Assembly (NCBI RefSeq): GCF_021729135.1
Contig: NZ_JAJTWW010000014.1
Coordinates: 62,001-126,000 of the forward strand
Source: Brevibacterium daeguense
Lineage (GTDB): Bacteria; Actinomycetota; Actinomycetes; Actinomycetales; Brevibacteriaceae
Direction of reading: 5' to 3'
Length of the DNA stretch: 64,000 bases
The notes under the pieces were generated by a model. The model searched no databases, was not told the DNA's origin, and saw nothing but the letters and a program-made list of their open reading frames with translations. Shown here one piece after another: positions 51,694 through 59,517 of the stretch. The position numbers were made by a program, and so were the translations under genes. The stretch's first letter is position 1. Each line of letters begins with the position of its first letter.

Positions 51694-52532
51694 ACGACGC
51701 ACAGACGGAAGTCCGCGCAGGGCTGAGCCTGGAGGTCCGGGACGGCGGGGTCGCGGTGCTGCGATTCAACCGGCCGGAGAAGAGGAACGCCCTGCGCTAC
51801 ATCGACCTCGACGCGTTCGAGGAGCTGATCGAGCAGGCCGCCGCCTCACCCGACATCCGAGCCCTCGTCGTCACCGGCAGCGGCGGCTCGTTCTGCGCCG
51901 GCATCGACCTGCAGGACCTGGCCTCCCGCGATCCGGACGACCGCGGCCGCGGCGAGAACCGCACCCAGTCGGTCGACCGCTGGAAGCTGATCGCGTGCCC
52001 GCTGCCGGTCGTCGCCGCAGTCGACGGCCCGGCCGTGGGCATGGGAGTGGAGATCTCGTGCCAGGCCGACATCCGCATCGGCTCCCCGAACGCCGTGTTC
52101 GCCTGGAACTTCGGCGCTCGCGGCCTCGTCCCGGACATGGGCCTGAGCTCGCTGGTGCTGCCGACGATCGTCGGCCTGCCCACGGCACTCGACCTCATGT
52201 ACTCCGGGCGGAAGATGCTCGCTCAGGAGGCAGCCGAACGCGGCTATGTGTCCGAGATCGCCGACGACCCGGTCGAGGGAGCGGTCGAGGTCGCCCGGCA
52301 ATTGGCGCAGAACTCGCCGTTCGCGCTCAAGGAGACCAAGCAGCTGGTCTACGGCAGCCTGCTCGACTCCCAGTCCCACCTGAGCCGCCACGACGCGGCG
52401 ATGGCCGCCTGCTTCGCCTCCGACGACCACCGCGAGGGAGTCGCCTCCTTCGTGGAGAAGCGCGCACCCCGGTACGCGCCGCCGGTGTTCCCGGTCGGAT
52501 CGCAGCAGCCGGCGGGCGGAACCCATGTCTGA
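51690..52532 (+). CDS. Enoyl-CoA hydratase/isomerase family protein (1)
   Basis: GTG 51690 overlaps the synthetase stop; the long open frame upstream is a shadow of the synthetase. The 280-residue protein has crotonase features: VLRFNRPEKRNALRYIDLDA, GSGGSFCAGIDLQDLAS (oxyanion-hole region), AAVDGPAVGMGVEISCQADI and FGARGLVPDMGLSSLVLP. The glutamate that usually lies at the FGE position is Ala here, so it may not be a classical hydratase. It could be an isomerase or another crotonase. Its 3' end overlaps the next crotonase gene by 8 bp. Confidence 0.85.
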   Translation: MNDAQTEVRAGLSLEVRDGGVAVLRFNRPEKRNALRYIDLDAFEELIEQAAASPDIRALVVTGSGGSFCAGIDLQDLASRDPDDRGRGENRTQSVDRWKLIACPLPVVAAVDGPAVGMGVEISCQADIRIGSPNAVFAWNFGARGLVPDMGLSSLVLPTIVGLPTALDLMYSGRKMLAQEAAERGYVSEIADDPVEGAVEVARQLAQNSPFALKETKQLVYGSLLDSQSHLSRHDAAMAACFASDDHREGVASFVEKRAPRYAPPVFPVGSQQPAGGTHV

Positions 52533-53307
52533 GATCAAGGAAGCCGTGTATCAGGACATCACCTACGAGGAGTCCGACCACGTCGGGGTCCTCACGATCA
52601 ACCGCCCGGAGAAGCACAACGCGCTGCGGTTCACCACCTACGACGAGATCGAGGAGGTCGTCCGCACCACGACCGCCCGGGCGCTGATCATCACCGGCGC
52701 CGGTCGCTCGTTCTGCTCCGGGGACGATCTGCAGGAAGTCATGATGGGGACGGAGGCGCCCCGCAAGTACGCCGACATGACGCCACTGGGCAAGGCCCTG
52801 CTCGAGGCTGACGTCCCGATCATCGCCGCCGTCAACGGCGCCGCCGTCGGGTGGGGCATGGAACTGTGCCTGCTGGCCGACCTGCGCATCGCCTCGGCCC
52901 GTGCCCGGTTCGGCGAGATCTTCGTCAAACGCGGCCTGGTCCCCGATGTCGGCGGGATGACCCGGCTGGAGAGCATCGTCGGCCGGCAGCAGGCGATGCG
53001 CCTGCTGCTCACCGGCGACATCATCGACGCCGCGGAGGCGCAGCGGATCGGGCTCGTGCTCGACGTCGTGGAGCCCGAGGCGCTGCTCGACTCCGCCCGG
53101 GCGCTCGCCGGATCCATTGCGGCCAATCCGCCGCTGGCAGTCCGCCGTACCAAAGCCGGACTGCGGCTGGCGGGGGAGAAGCGGGAGTACGAGGAGTTCG
53201 GCCGCTGGTTCTCCGCCGCGATCCGCGACCTCAAGGGGACGCGCGATCACAAGGAATCCGTCGCGGCGTTCCTGGAGAAGCGGGAGCCCCACTACACGGG
53301 GGAGTGA
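52525..53307 (+). CDS. Enoyl-CoA hydratase/isomerase family protein (2)
   Basis: The 260-residue crotonase overlaps the previous gene by 8 bp. It has LTINRPEKHNALRFTTYDE, TGAGRSFCSGDDLQEV, AAVNGAAVGWGMELCLLADLRIA split over helices, and FGEIFVKRGLVPDVGG, retaining the Glu at the position where the first crotonase has Ala. So it is the better candidate for hydration of enoyl-CoA to 3-hydroxyacyl-CoA. The pair may be two subunits or two sequential enzymes. Confidence 0.88.
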   Translation: MSEIKEAVYQDITYEESDHVGVLTINRPEKHNALRFTTYDEIEEVVRTTTARALIITGAGRSFCSGDDLQEVMMGTEAPRKYADMTPLGKALLEADVPIIAAVNGAAVGWGMELCLLADLRIASARARFGEIFVKRGLVPDVGGMTRLESIVGRQQAMRLLLTGDIIDAAEAQRIGLVLDVVEPEALLDSARALAGSIAANPPLAVRRTKAGLRLAGEKREYEEFGRWFSAAIRDLKGTRDHKESVAAFLEKREPHYTGE

Positions 53308-53403
53308 GTTCCGCCTCGCGCCCGGTGACCCCGACGCCGTCGGCGTTTGCCTCACATGCATACTGAACGCGGGATCCCCGCTCACCGACGAACAGGACCA
53401 CTC

Positions 53404-54177
53404 ATGACTCGCAATCCCCTCGACCGCTTCCGACTCGACGACAAGGTCGTCGTCATCACCGGCGCCAGCTCCGGCCTGGGCGCCGGATTCGCGCGTGCCA
53501 CTGCAGCCGCCGGAGCCACGCTGGTTCTCGCAGCCCGGCGCGAGGACCGGCTCAACGGGCTCGCCGAGGAGCTGCGCGCCGGCGGAACTCAGGTGCTGAC
53601 CAAGCGCACCGACGTGGTCGAGCAGTCCGACTGCGAGGCGCTCGCCGCCGCGGCCGTCGAGGAGTTCGGCAGGATCGACGTGCTCGTGAACAACGCCGGG
53701 ATGGGCCCTGCCGGGGTGGCGCTGCGGGAGGACCCGGAGGTCTTCCGGAACGTCATCGACGTCAACCTCAACGGCAGCTACTGGATGGCACGTGCCTGCG
53801 CCCCGCACATGCCGGAGGGTTCGTCCATCGTCAACATCTCCAGCGTTCACGGCCATGCGTCCTCCCGCTACCCGCAGGCGCACTACGCGGCGAGCAAGGC
53901 CGGCGTCCTCGGGCTCACCCGCGACCTGGCCCAGCAGTGGTCCGCACGCAAGGGAATCCGCGTCAACGCGCTGTGCCCCGGCTACTTCGAGAGCGAGATG
54001 ACCCTCGCCGACGGCGCCGATCTGCTGCAGGAGATGGTCGCCGACAACTCGATCCTCGGCCGCTTCGGGGAGCAGCACGAGCTCGACTCCGCCCTGCTGT
54101 TCCTCGCCAGCCCCGCCTCGTCGTACATGACCGGCGGCTCGCTGATCATCGACGGCGGGCTGAGCGCGATCGTCTGA
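53404..54177 (+). CDS. SDR-family oxidoreductase
   Basis: ATG 53404 follows CAGGACC; 257 residues. Classical SDR motifs: VVITGASSGLGAGFARAT (NAD(P) binding), NNAG, NISSVHG (catalytic Ser), YAASK (Tyr/Lys) and the terminal SSYMTGGSLIIDGG. It would reduce or oxidise a 3- or 4-oxo/hydroxy acyl group. In the Lva route LvaD is an SDR that reduces 4-oxoacyl-CoA to 4-hydroxyacyl-CoA, and this gene is the natural counterpart. The start is 96 bp after the hydratase stop. Confidence 0.9.
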   Translation: MTRNPLDRFRLDDKVVVITGASSGLGAGFARATAAAGATLVLAARREDRLNGLAEELRAGGTQVLTKRTDVVEQSDCEALAAAAVEEFGRIDVLVNNAGMGPAGVALREDPEVFRNVIDVNLNGSYWMARACAPHMPEGSSIVNISSVHGHASSRYPQAHYAASKAGVLGLTRDLAQQWSARKGIRVNALCPGYFESEMTLADGADLLQEMVADNSILGRFGEQHELDSALLFLASPASSYMTGGSLIIDGGLSAIV

Positions 54178-54250
54178 CCCCCACTGGGCACTGGTTCGGG
54201 AACCGGACCGGCCCTGGACGCGACTGTCTGCACCACGGAAGGATGCTGTC

Positions 54251-54979
54251 ATGACTGATCTCAACCAACATCTCCACGAACGCCTCGCGGGCAGCGCGAC
54301 CACCTCGGGCCTGGTGAACCTGCGCGACCTCGGCGGCCTGCCGACCATCGACGGGACGCGAACCCGGCACGGTGTCCTCTACCGCAGCGACGCGCCCTAC
54401 CCGGACGACGAGGACCCCGCGACTGTCGACGTCTGGCCGCCGGCGGCCGTGCTCGACCTCCGGGCGCAGGCGGAGCGCGACGCCGTCGGCCATGAGTGGG
54501 CCGAAGGTTCGGTCCTCCACCACTGGCCGCTCTACGACGCCGCCGCTCCGATCTCCCGCGACGCCCCCGACCTGGTCGAGCTCTACCGCAACATCCTCGA
54601 GGCCGTTCCCCACCGGGTCGCGGCGGTGGTGGGAGTGGCCGCGCAGGCCGAGGCGCCCCTGCTGGTGCATTGCGCCGCGGGCAAGGACCGGACGGGGATC
54701 ACGGTCGCGGCACTGCTGCTGGCCGCCGACGTCGACCCCGACGCGGTGATCGCGGACTACCTGGCCACAGCCGCCAACATGACGTCGCTGCGGAACCGCT
54801 GGACCGTCAAGGGCAAGGAGGTGACCATCGCCGAGGAGTGGCTGCTCACCCCGCAGGAGGCCATCGAGTTCGTCCTCGACCGGTTCCTCTCCGCGCCGGG
54901 TGGGGTCACCGGCTGGCTGCGCGAGCACGGTGCTGAGCAGTCCGACATCGACAGGTGGCGCGTCCAGATCCGGGAGTGA
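54251..54979 (+). CDS. Tyrosine-type protein phosphatase (PTP-like, DSP3 family)
   Basis: The 242-residue protein has the P-loop HCAAGKDRTG with nucleophile Cys141 and Arg147, preceded by the N-terminal signature NLRDLGGLPTIDG and LYRSDAP, as in PtpB/IphP-type phosphatases. It acts through a phosphocysteine intermediate on phosphotyrosine, phosphoinositides or small phosphates. It is last in the acyl-CoA cluster. Given a kinase-like gene earlier in the operon it might dephosphorylate a metabolite, but signalling is equally possible. Confidence 0.88.
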   Translation: MTDLNQHLHERLAGSATTSGLVNLRDLGGLPTIDGTRTRHGVLYRSDAPYPDDEDPATVDVWPPAAVLDLRAQAERDAVGHEWAEGSVLHHWPLYDAAAPISRDAPDLVELYRNILEAVPHRVAAVVGVAAQAEAPLLVHCAAGKDRTGITVAALLLAADVDPDAVIADYLATAANMTSLRNRWTVKGKEVTIAEEWLLTPQEAIEFVLDRFLSAPGGVTGWLREHGAEQSDIDRWRVQIRE

Positions 54980-55064
54980 CGCTCCTGCGGAGGCGTGCTC
55001 GACCCGCGACGGAGGCTCCCGTGGCGCCGTCTTCGATCCGGGACCGAGGCGGCGCCGGCTTCCG

Positions 55065-56147
55065 CTACCGGCCCGCCAGTGCCTTGCGCACTTGCGGCAG
55101 CACCTCGGTCGCGAGCAGCTCGATCGACCGCAGCGTCTCCGCCTGGGGGAGTCCGCCCAGGCCGACCTGGGCGAGGAAGCGGGAGTGCCCGAACATCTCG
55201 TGCTCCCAGAGGATCTTCTCGACGATCTCGGCCGGACTGCCCACGAACAGGGCGCCTCGGGCACTGCCCCATGCATCGAAGCTCGCCCGGTCGAGGTGAC
55301 CGGCCTGCGGCATGTTCTGGCCGATGTAGGACGCGTAGTACGGGTAGAACGTGTCGCGTGCCTGCTGGGAGGTCTCGGCCACGTAGAAGTGCGAGGTAAC
55401 GCCCAGGCGGTCCGGCTGGACCCCCGCCTCGGCGGCGGACGCGCGATACAGCTGCGCGAGCCGCTGGAAGCGTTCGGGTGCGCCGAGGATGGCGAAGTAG
55501 GTCGGCAGGCCCAACCGGCCGGCGCGCACCACCGAGGCGGGCGTGCCACCCACGGCGATCCAGACGGGCAGCTTCTCCTGCAGCGGGCGCGGCCAGACGC
55601 CCGCCGCATCGAGCGGTTCGCGGGTGCTGCCCTGCCAGGTCACCGGGTTCTGCTCGCGGATCTTGCGCAGCAGGTCGAGGCGATCGTCGAAGTACTCGTC
55701 GTATCGGGAGAGGTCCTGGCCGAACAGCGGGAAGGACTCCGTGTAGGCACCGCGGCCGGCGGTCAGCTCCGCGCGCCCGTGGCTGAGCAGGTCGACCATG
55801 GCGAAGTCCTCGTGGATCCGCACCGGGTCGGAGCTCGACAGCACCGTGACGGTGCTGGTCAGCCTGATCCGCTCGGTCTGCACCGCGGCGGCGGAGAGCA
55901 GGAGCTGGGGCGAGGAGATCGCGAAATCGGGGCGGTGGTGCTCGCCGACGCCGAACACGTCGAGGCCGCTCTGGTCGGCCACGCGGGCCCACTCGAGGAC
56001 ATCGGCCAGCCGCTTCTCCGGTGGGACGAGGGCACCGTCGACGCTGCGGGTGAGCTCGCCGAAGGTGAAGATGCCGATCTCGAACGGGCCGGCGGCGGTG
56101 CCGGCCGGCTGGCGTTCGGGCGTCGAGGCCGAGGCGGTGTCGGTCAC
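55065..56147 (-). CDS. LLM-class flavin-dependent oxidoreductase (luciferase-like)
   Basis: The 360-residue protein begins with FEIGIFTFGELTRS and has VFGVGEHHRPDFAISSP, FAMVDLLSHGRAELTAGRGAYTESF and WIAVGGTPASVVRAG, all typical of bacterial luciferase-like monooxygenases using reduced FMN/F420. GRAELTAGRG and GGTPASV are flavin-phosphate contacts. It starts in an ATGA-type overlap with the esterase gene, so it is third in the VOC-esterase-LLM operon. Substrate unknown; quinone or aromatic metabolism is suggested by the neighbours. Confidence 0.87.
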   Translation of the reverse strand: MTDTASASTPERQPAGTAAGPFEIGIFTFGELTRSVDGALVPPEKRLADVLEWARVADQSGLDVFGVGEHHRPDFAISSPQLLLSAAAVQTERIRLTSTVTVLSSSDPVRIHEDFAMVDLLSHGRAELTAGRGAYTESFPLFGQDLSRYDEYFDDRLDLLRKIREQNPVTWQGSTREPLDAAGVWPRPLQEKLPVWIAVGGTPASVVRAGRLGLPTYFAILGAPERFQRLAQLYRASAAEAGVQPDRLGVTSHFYVAETSQQARDTFYPYYASYIGQNMPQAGHLDRASFDAWGSARGALFVGSPAEIVEKILWEHEMFGHSRFLAQVGLGGLPQAETLRSIELLATEVLPQVRKALAGR

Positions 56148-56773
56148 GCCGGCACCTCGGTATCCAACGCGGTGCGGAGGAAGGCGGCGAGGTCGCCGGC
56201 CTCCTCGGCGCTGATCCCGTGCGCCAGGCCCGGGTACACGCGCGACGTCAGGGTCGAATGGGCGGGCAGCCAGGCAGCGGTCCGCTGGACGGCGGCTGGA
56301 CTGATCACCCGGTCGGCGTCGCCGCGGCCCCAGAACACCTGCGGCCGGAGGTCTTCGAGCTCGGCATCGGCCGGCTGCGGATGCTGCAGCACGAACCCGC
56401 TGAGGACCGCCGTGCCGGCAACGCGGTCCGGGCGGGTGCGGAGCAGCTGGCTGGCCATCAGCCCGCCCTGGGAGAAGCCGACGGGAACGACCCGGGTTTC
56501 AGGGGCCAGCTGCGAGTCGACCCAGGCCCAGATCTGCGCGGTCGCCGCTTCCACTGGCGCGGCGTCCGGCAGGCCGGGCGTGGTGATGGGGAACCAGGCG
56601 GCGCCGCCATTGCCGGCGTCGAACGGGGCGCGCAGCGACGCCCACTCCACCCCGTCGGGCAGCACCGGCGCGAGGCCGGTCAGGTCGTGCTCGTTCGAGC
56701 CGAAGCCGTGGAGGAACAGCGCGATGACAGGGCCGGTCGGGCGGCCGGAGGTCACGGAAGTCAAGGAGCTCAC
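56144..56773 (-). CDS. Phospholipase/carboxylesterase-type alpha/beta hydrolase (MhqD-like)
   Basis: GTG 56773 overlaps the VOC stop (GTGA) and gives 209 residues, the size of YodD/MhqD-like carboxylesterases; longer frames upstream are shadows. It has LFLHGFGSNEHDL (oxyanion strand), VGFSQGGLMAS with the nucleophile Ser, WGRGDADRVIS (Asp) and GLAHGIS (His). The order VOC dioxygenase then esterase mirrors the hydroquinone-detoxification pair mhqO-mhqD of Bacillus subtilis. Function by analogy only. Confidence 0.86.
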   Translation of the reverse strand: MSSLTSVTSGRPTGPVIALFLHGFGSNEHDLTGLAPVLPDGVEWASLRAPFDAGNGGAAWFPITTPGLPDAAPVEAATAQIWAWVDSQLAPETRVVPVGFSQGGLMASQLLRTRPDRVAGTAVLSGFVLQHPQPADAELEDLRPQVFWGRGDADRVISPAAVQRTAAWLPAHSTLTSRVYPGLAHGISAEEAGDLAAFLRTALDTEVPA

Positions 56774-57705
56774 AGTGTCAGCAGCTCCTCGGCGGTGGTC
56801 ACGGGCAGCGACACGGTGACCCGGGTGCCCCACGGATCGGACGCGGTGATGGCGCGGCCGTCGTCGGCGAACTGGACCTTGCGGGCGGTGAGCCGGGCGG
56901 CCAGGGCGTCGAGGTCGTCCCGCCCCGGCACCGTCACGGCGACGTTCCCCAGGCCCAGGCCCGCCGCGCGCGGGCCGGCGCCGGCGCTGTTCCAGGTGTT
57001 CATGGCGACGTGGTGGTGGTATCCGCCGGCCGAGGTGAACAGGGCGCCGGTGTACTCGCGCAGCGTGGTCTCGAAGCCGATCGCGCCGACGTAGAAGTCC
57101 TCGGCGGTGGTGAGATCGCCGACCTGGAGGTGGACGTGGCCCACGCGGCCCGCCCGGCCCGGTCCGGCTGCGAGGGACTCCGGTGTGATGTGCGTGCGCA
57201 GATAGGCATTGGGGTCGAGGTGGACCGTGGTCATCATGATCTGTCCGCGCTGCCGGTCCCACTTCTCGCGGGGCCGGTCCGTGTACAGCTCGATCCCGTT
57301 GCCCTCGGGGTCGGTGAAGTAGAACGCCTCGGATACCCCGTGGTCGCTGGAGCCGACGAACCGGCTCAGCGGGTTCTGGGCGGCGCGCAGCACGGTCGCG
57401 GCGAGGCTCTCCTGGTCGTCGAAGAGGAAGGCGGTGTGGAACAGTCCGGCCTGTCGAGGGTTCACCGGGGGCAGGCCCGGGGTGTGGATGAGGCGCACCA
57501 TGGGCGTGATGCCGCGGCCGAGCACGCGGCTGACCTCACGGCCGGCGCTGCGCTCCTCCAGCGGTTCGAGGGCGAAGGCATCGGAGTAGTAGGCGCTGAT
57601 CGTCTCCAGGTCACCCACCCGGAGGGTGACAGCGTCCATGGATGCGGCGGGGTTGATGACTGTTTCGTCCGCGGGCGGCGTATTCGACATCGTGAAGTCG
57701 GGCAT
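56770..57705 (-). CDS. VOC-family ring-cleaving dioxygenase (MhqO/CatE-like)
   Basis: ATG 57705 is preceded by AGAGGA; an ATG 6 codons earlier lacks an RBS. The 311-residue protein has two glyoxalase-fold modules: MDAVTLRVGDLETISAYYSD, LFHTAFLF (metal His) and FYFTDPEGNGIELYTDRP (metal Glu) in the first, and VGHVHLQVGDLTTAEDFYVG with HHVAMNTW in the second. Such Fe(II) or Mn enzymes open catechol or hydroquinone rings. A MarR-like operator covers its promoter region. It heads the VOC-esterase-LLM operon. Confidence 0.86.
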   Translation of the reverse strand: MPDFTMSNTPPADETVINPAASMDAVTLRVGDLETISAYYSDAFALEPLEERSAGREVSRVLGRGITPMVRLIHTPGLPPVNPRQAGLFHTAFLFDDQESLAATVLRAAQNPLSRFVGSSDHGVSEAFYFTDPEGNGIELYTDRPREKWDRQRGQIMMTTVHLDPNAYLRTHITPESLAAGPGRAGRVGHVHLQVGDLTTAEDFYVGAIGFETTLREYTGALFTSAGGYHHHVAMNTWNSAGAGPRAAGLGLGNVAVTVPGRDDLDALAARLTARKVQFADDGRAITASDPWGTRVTVSLPVTTAEELLTL

Positions 57706-57811
57706 CGGTTCGTGTCCTCTCATCGGCGATCGCTCGACGTGTCTCGGCTCGCGTCATCCGGCGGTCCGGCTGCTGGGGTCCAAGCGATATGAGCCCAGCT
57801 TAGACCGATGC

Positions 57812-57827
57812 AGTTGAAAGTTCAACT
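57812..57827. promoter_or_regulatory. MarR-type operator over a candidate promoter of the VOC operon
   Basis: AGTTGAA-AG-TTCAACT is a perfect 7-bp-arm inverted repeat. On the minus strand a TTGAAC hexamer inside it is followed after 17 bp by TAAGCT, so a repressor bound here would cover the -35 element. It lies in the 308-bp gene-free stretch 57706-58013. Confidence 0.55.
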
Positions 57828-57843
57828 ACTAAGTGTGAGGGAA

Positions 57844-57877
57844 GGCGGCGGGTGCTGTTCGGCGCCCGCCGCCTCGG
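57844..57877. repeat. Hairpin with 23-bp repeat, copy A
   Basis: A 12-bp stem (57844-57855 with 57862-57873, one G-U pair in RNA) with loop TGTTCG. Bases 57855-57877 are identical to 60568-60590 (23 bp, beginning CTGTTCGGCGCC). The two copies bracket the alpha/beta hydrolase-SCP2-AraC module. Confidence 0.7.
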
Positions 57878-57951
57878 CGTCCTGGATCTCACCGCTTCGC
57901 GGCCGGCCCGCGGCCGGTCGGCTCGCCCGCTCGTGACGATCTCGACTAGTG

Positions 57952-57999
57952 CAAGCTGGAGGTGACAGGAGACTGCTCGGTCCCGCCACCTCCAGCTTG
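57952..57999. terminator. Hairpin terminator downstream of the alpha/beta hydrolase
   Basis: CAAGCTGGAGGTG (57952-57964) pairs perfectly with 57987-57999 around a 22-nt loop. It begins 14 bp past the stop of the leftward hydrolase gene. No U-tract. Confidence 0.65.
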
Positions 58000-58013
58000 A
58001 GCTGATTCGATTC

Positions 58014-58865
58014 CTAGTCGCTGAGCACCTTCTCCAGCACCGGCATCAAATAGGTCTTGAATTTCTCCGGGTTCTCCGACATGGGAAAATGCCCGACTTC
58101 CTCCATCAGGGTGTACGTCGAACCTTCGACCTCCTTGTGGAGCGCCTCGCACTTCTCCGGCGTGGCCGACCAGTCATAGGTACCACTGAGAACATGGAGC
58201 GCGACCTTGCTCGTGTCGATGTTCTTTGCGGTTTCCGTGGTGTCGTAGTCAACGCCGTAGTAGTTGAGGTCGCCGAAGAAGACTGGCGGAGCGCCCTGAC
58301 TGTACATCCAGATGGTCTCGTTCTTCCGCTGTTCAGGACTTTGCGGAGCCATCATGGTGTACATCAGGCTCGGCTTGGAGTCGTTGCTGAGACGAGGGTG
58401 GTTCCACCAGGGCATGATGTCCTGGATGTCGTGGCTCTCCAGGGCACCCTCCAGAGCGATGCACGCCTTGAAGTGATCAGGGTGGTTCAGCGCCAGATCC
58501 GCGGCCAGATGCCCGCCCATCGAGCACCCCATGAATACCGGGTCTTCGAGCTCGAGAGCCTCTGTCAGCTTGATGACGAACTCCCTGAAGAAGACGTCAG
58601 TGAGTTTGTATTCCTCCTGCCACCACTTCTTGCCCTCGGGCGGCAGCGACTTGCCGTGGTAGGGCAGGTCGTAGGCGATGACGCGGAAGTTCTTGGTGAT
58701 ATCAGGGTCGTCGAGGATGTGCCGATACTGTCGACCGTCGCTGCCCGCGGTGTGCTGGCACACCAGAGGTATTCCGCTGCCGTTCTCCTCGAAATAGACG
58801 CGATACTCAATACCGTCGACTTCCACGTAGACGTACTTGCCGGTGATTTCGCTGATTCTGCTCAT
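58014..58865 (-). CDS. Alpha/beta hydrolase
   Basis: The 283-residue protein has VCQHTAGSDGRQYRHIL (oxyanion loop), MGCSMGGHLA with the nucleophile Ser, an Asp in SGTYDWS and the catalytic His in EEVGHFPMSENPE. This is the Ser-Asp-His triad of C-C bond hydrolases, esterases and haloperoxidase-like enzymes. It is co-directional with the SCP2-like gene (18-bp gap) and divergent from AraC. Base composition looks less GC-rich than the flanks. Substrate unknown. Confidence 0.85.
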   Translation of the reverse strand: MSRISEITGKYVYVEVDGIEYRVYFEENGSGIPLVCQHTAGSDGRQYRHILDDPDITKNFRVIAYDLPYHGKSLPPEGKKWWQEEYKLTDVFFREFVIKLTEALELEDPVFMGCSMGGHLAADLALNHPDHFKACIALEGALESHDIQDIMPWWNHPRLSNDSKPSLMYTMMAPQSPEQRKNETIWMYSQGAPPVFFGDLNYYGVDYDTTETAKNIDTSKVALHVLSGTYDWSATPEKCEALHKEVEGSTYTLMEEVGHFPMSENPEKFKTYLMPVLEKVLSD

Positions 58866-58883
58866 GTCGATCGCCTCCCTTGG

Positions 58884-59270
58884 CTACTTTCCGGTCCGGA
58901 GGATCTGCTGAAGGCGGCGAAGCGCCATATGGAATGCAAAAAACTGCTCCAAGTCTCCATCGACGGAAAACCCGTGGTGCAACCACGCGGAGTAAATATC
59001 CTGGTAGAACGGCTCAGGAGTCTCCTGTAGAAGTTTCTCCCATTCAGCTTCCGAGGCTGTGATCTGGAAATCGGAGTGCGTGAAGAGGCTGGGATTCAGC
59101 TCGATGCGCTCGACTGCCCCTTCATGCATCTGAAAGACGGCCACGGTTTCCCCGTGAACGATCTTGAACCGTCCCTCCCACTTGCGAGCTTTGAGTCGAA
59201 ACTCCTGATCGGAGTTCAGGCGCTCCTGTGCTTCGTCGACGGTCTCGCCAAGACCGAGAATCGTATTCAT
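58884..59270 (-). CDS. Small protein, possibly SCP2-like fold
   Basis: A 128-residue cytoplasmic protein with no signal or membrane segment. WEGRFKIVHGETVAVFQMHEG, the DFQITASEAEWEKLL stretch and the Trp/Phe-rich C terminus resemble the beta-sheet-plus-helix layout of SCP2 (sterol carrier) domains, where ITASEAEW-like segments recur. I cannot confirm the family. It is the first gene of the two-gene unit with the alpha/beta hydrolase and diverges from AraC, so it may carry or present a lipophilic substrate to the hydrolase. Confidence 0.6.
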   Translation of the reverse strand: MNTILGLGETVDEAQERLNSDQEFRLKARKWEGRFKIVHGETVAVFQMHEGAVERIELNPSLFTHSDFQITASEAEWEKLLQETPEPFYQDIYSAWLHHGFSVDGDLEQFFAFHMALRRLQQILRTGK

Positions 59271-59517
59271 CGTGTCTCCTTAGTCACCGCTGTCCCAGCG
59301 CGACGTCTGTGTCTGCTGGCGTAGCCAGAATAGGAACACACGACCTCTCGGACTATCCGCGGAGTGCGGGAGCCAGTCCGGTTTGTGCAAGTTCGCCAAC
59401 CGCGAGGACAAGGGAGATTTGGTTGTGATCGCCTCCTGTGCAGTCCTCTCCGCACTGGGCAGAGCGGCCGCCGCCCACTACCATTCAAAGTCATGCGCTG
59501 GCCAATGGAGGCATGGC

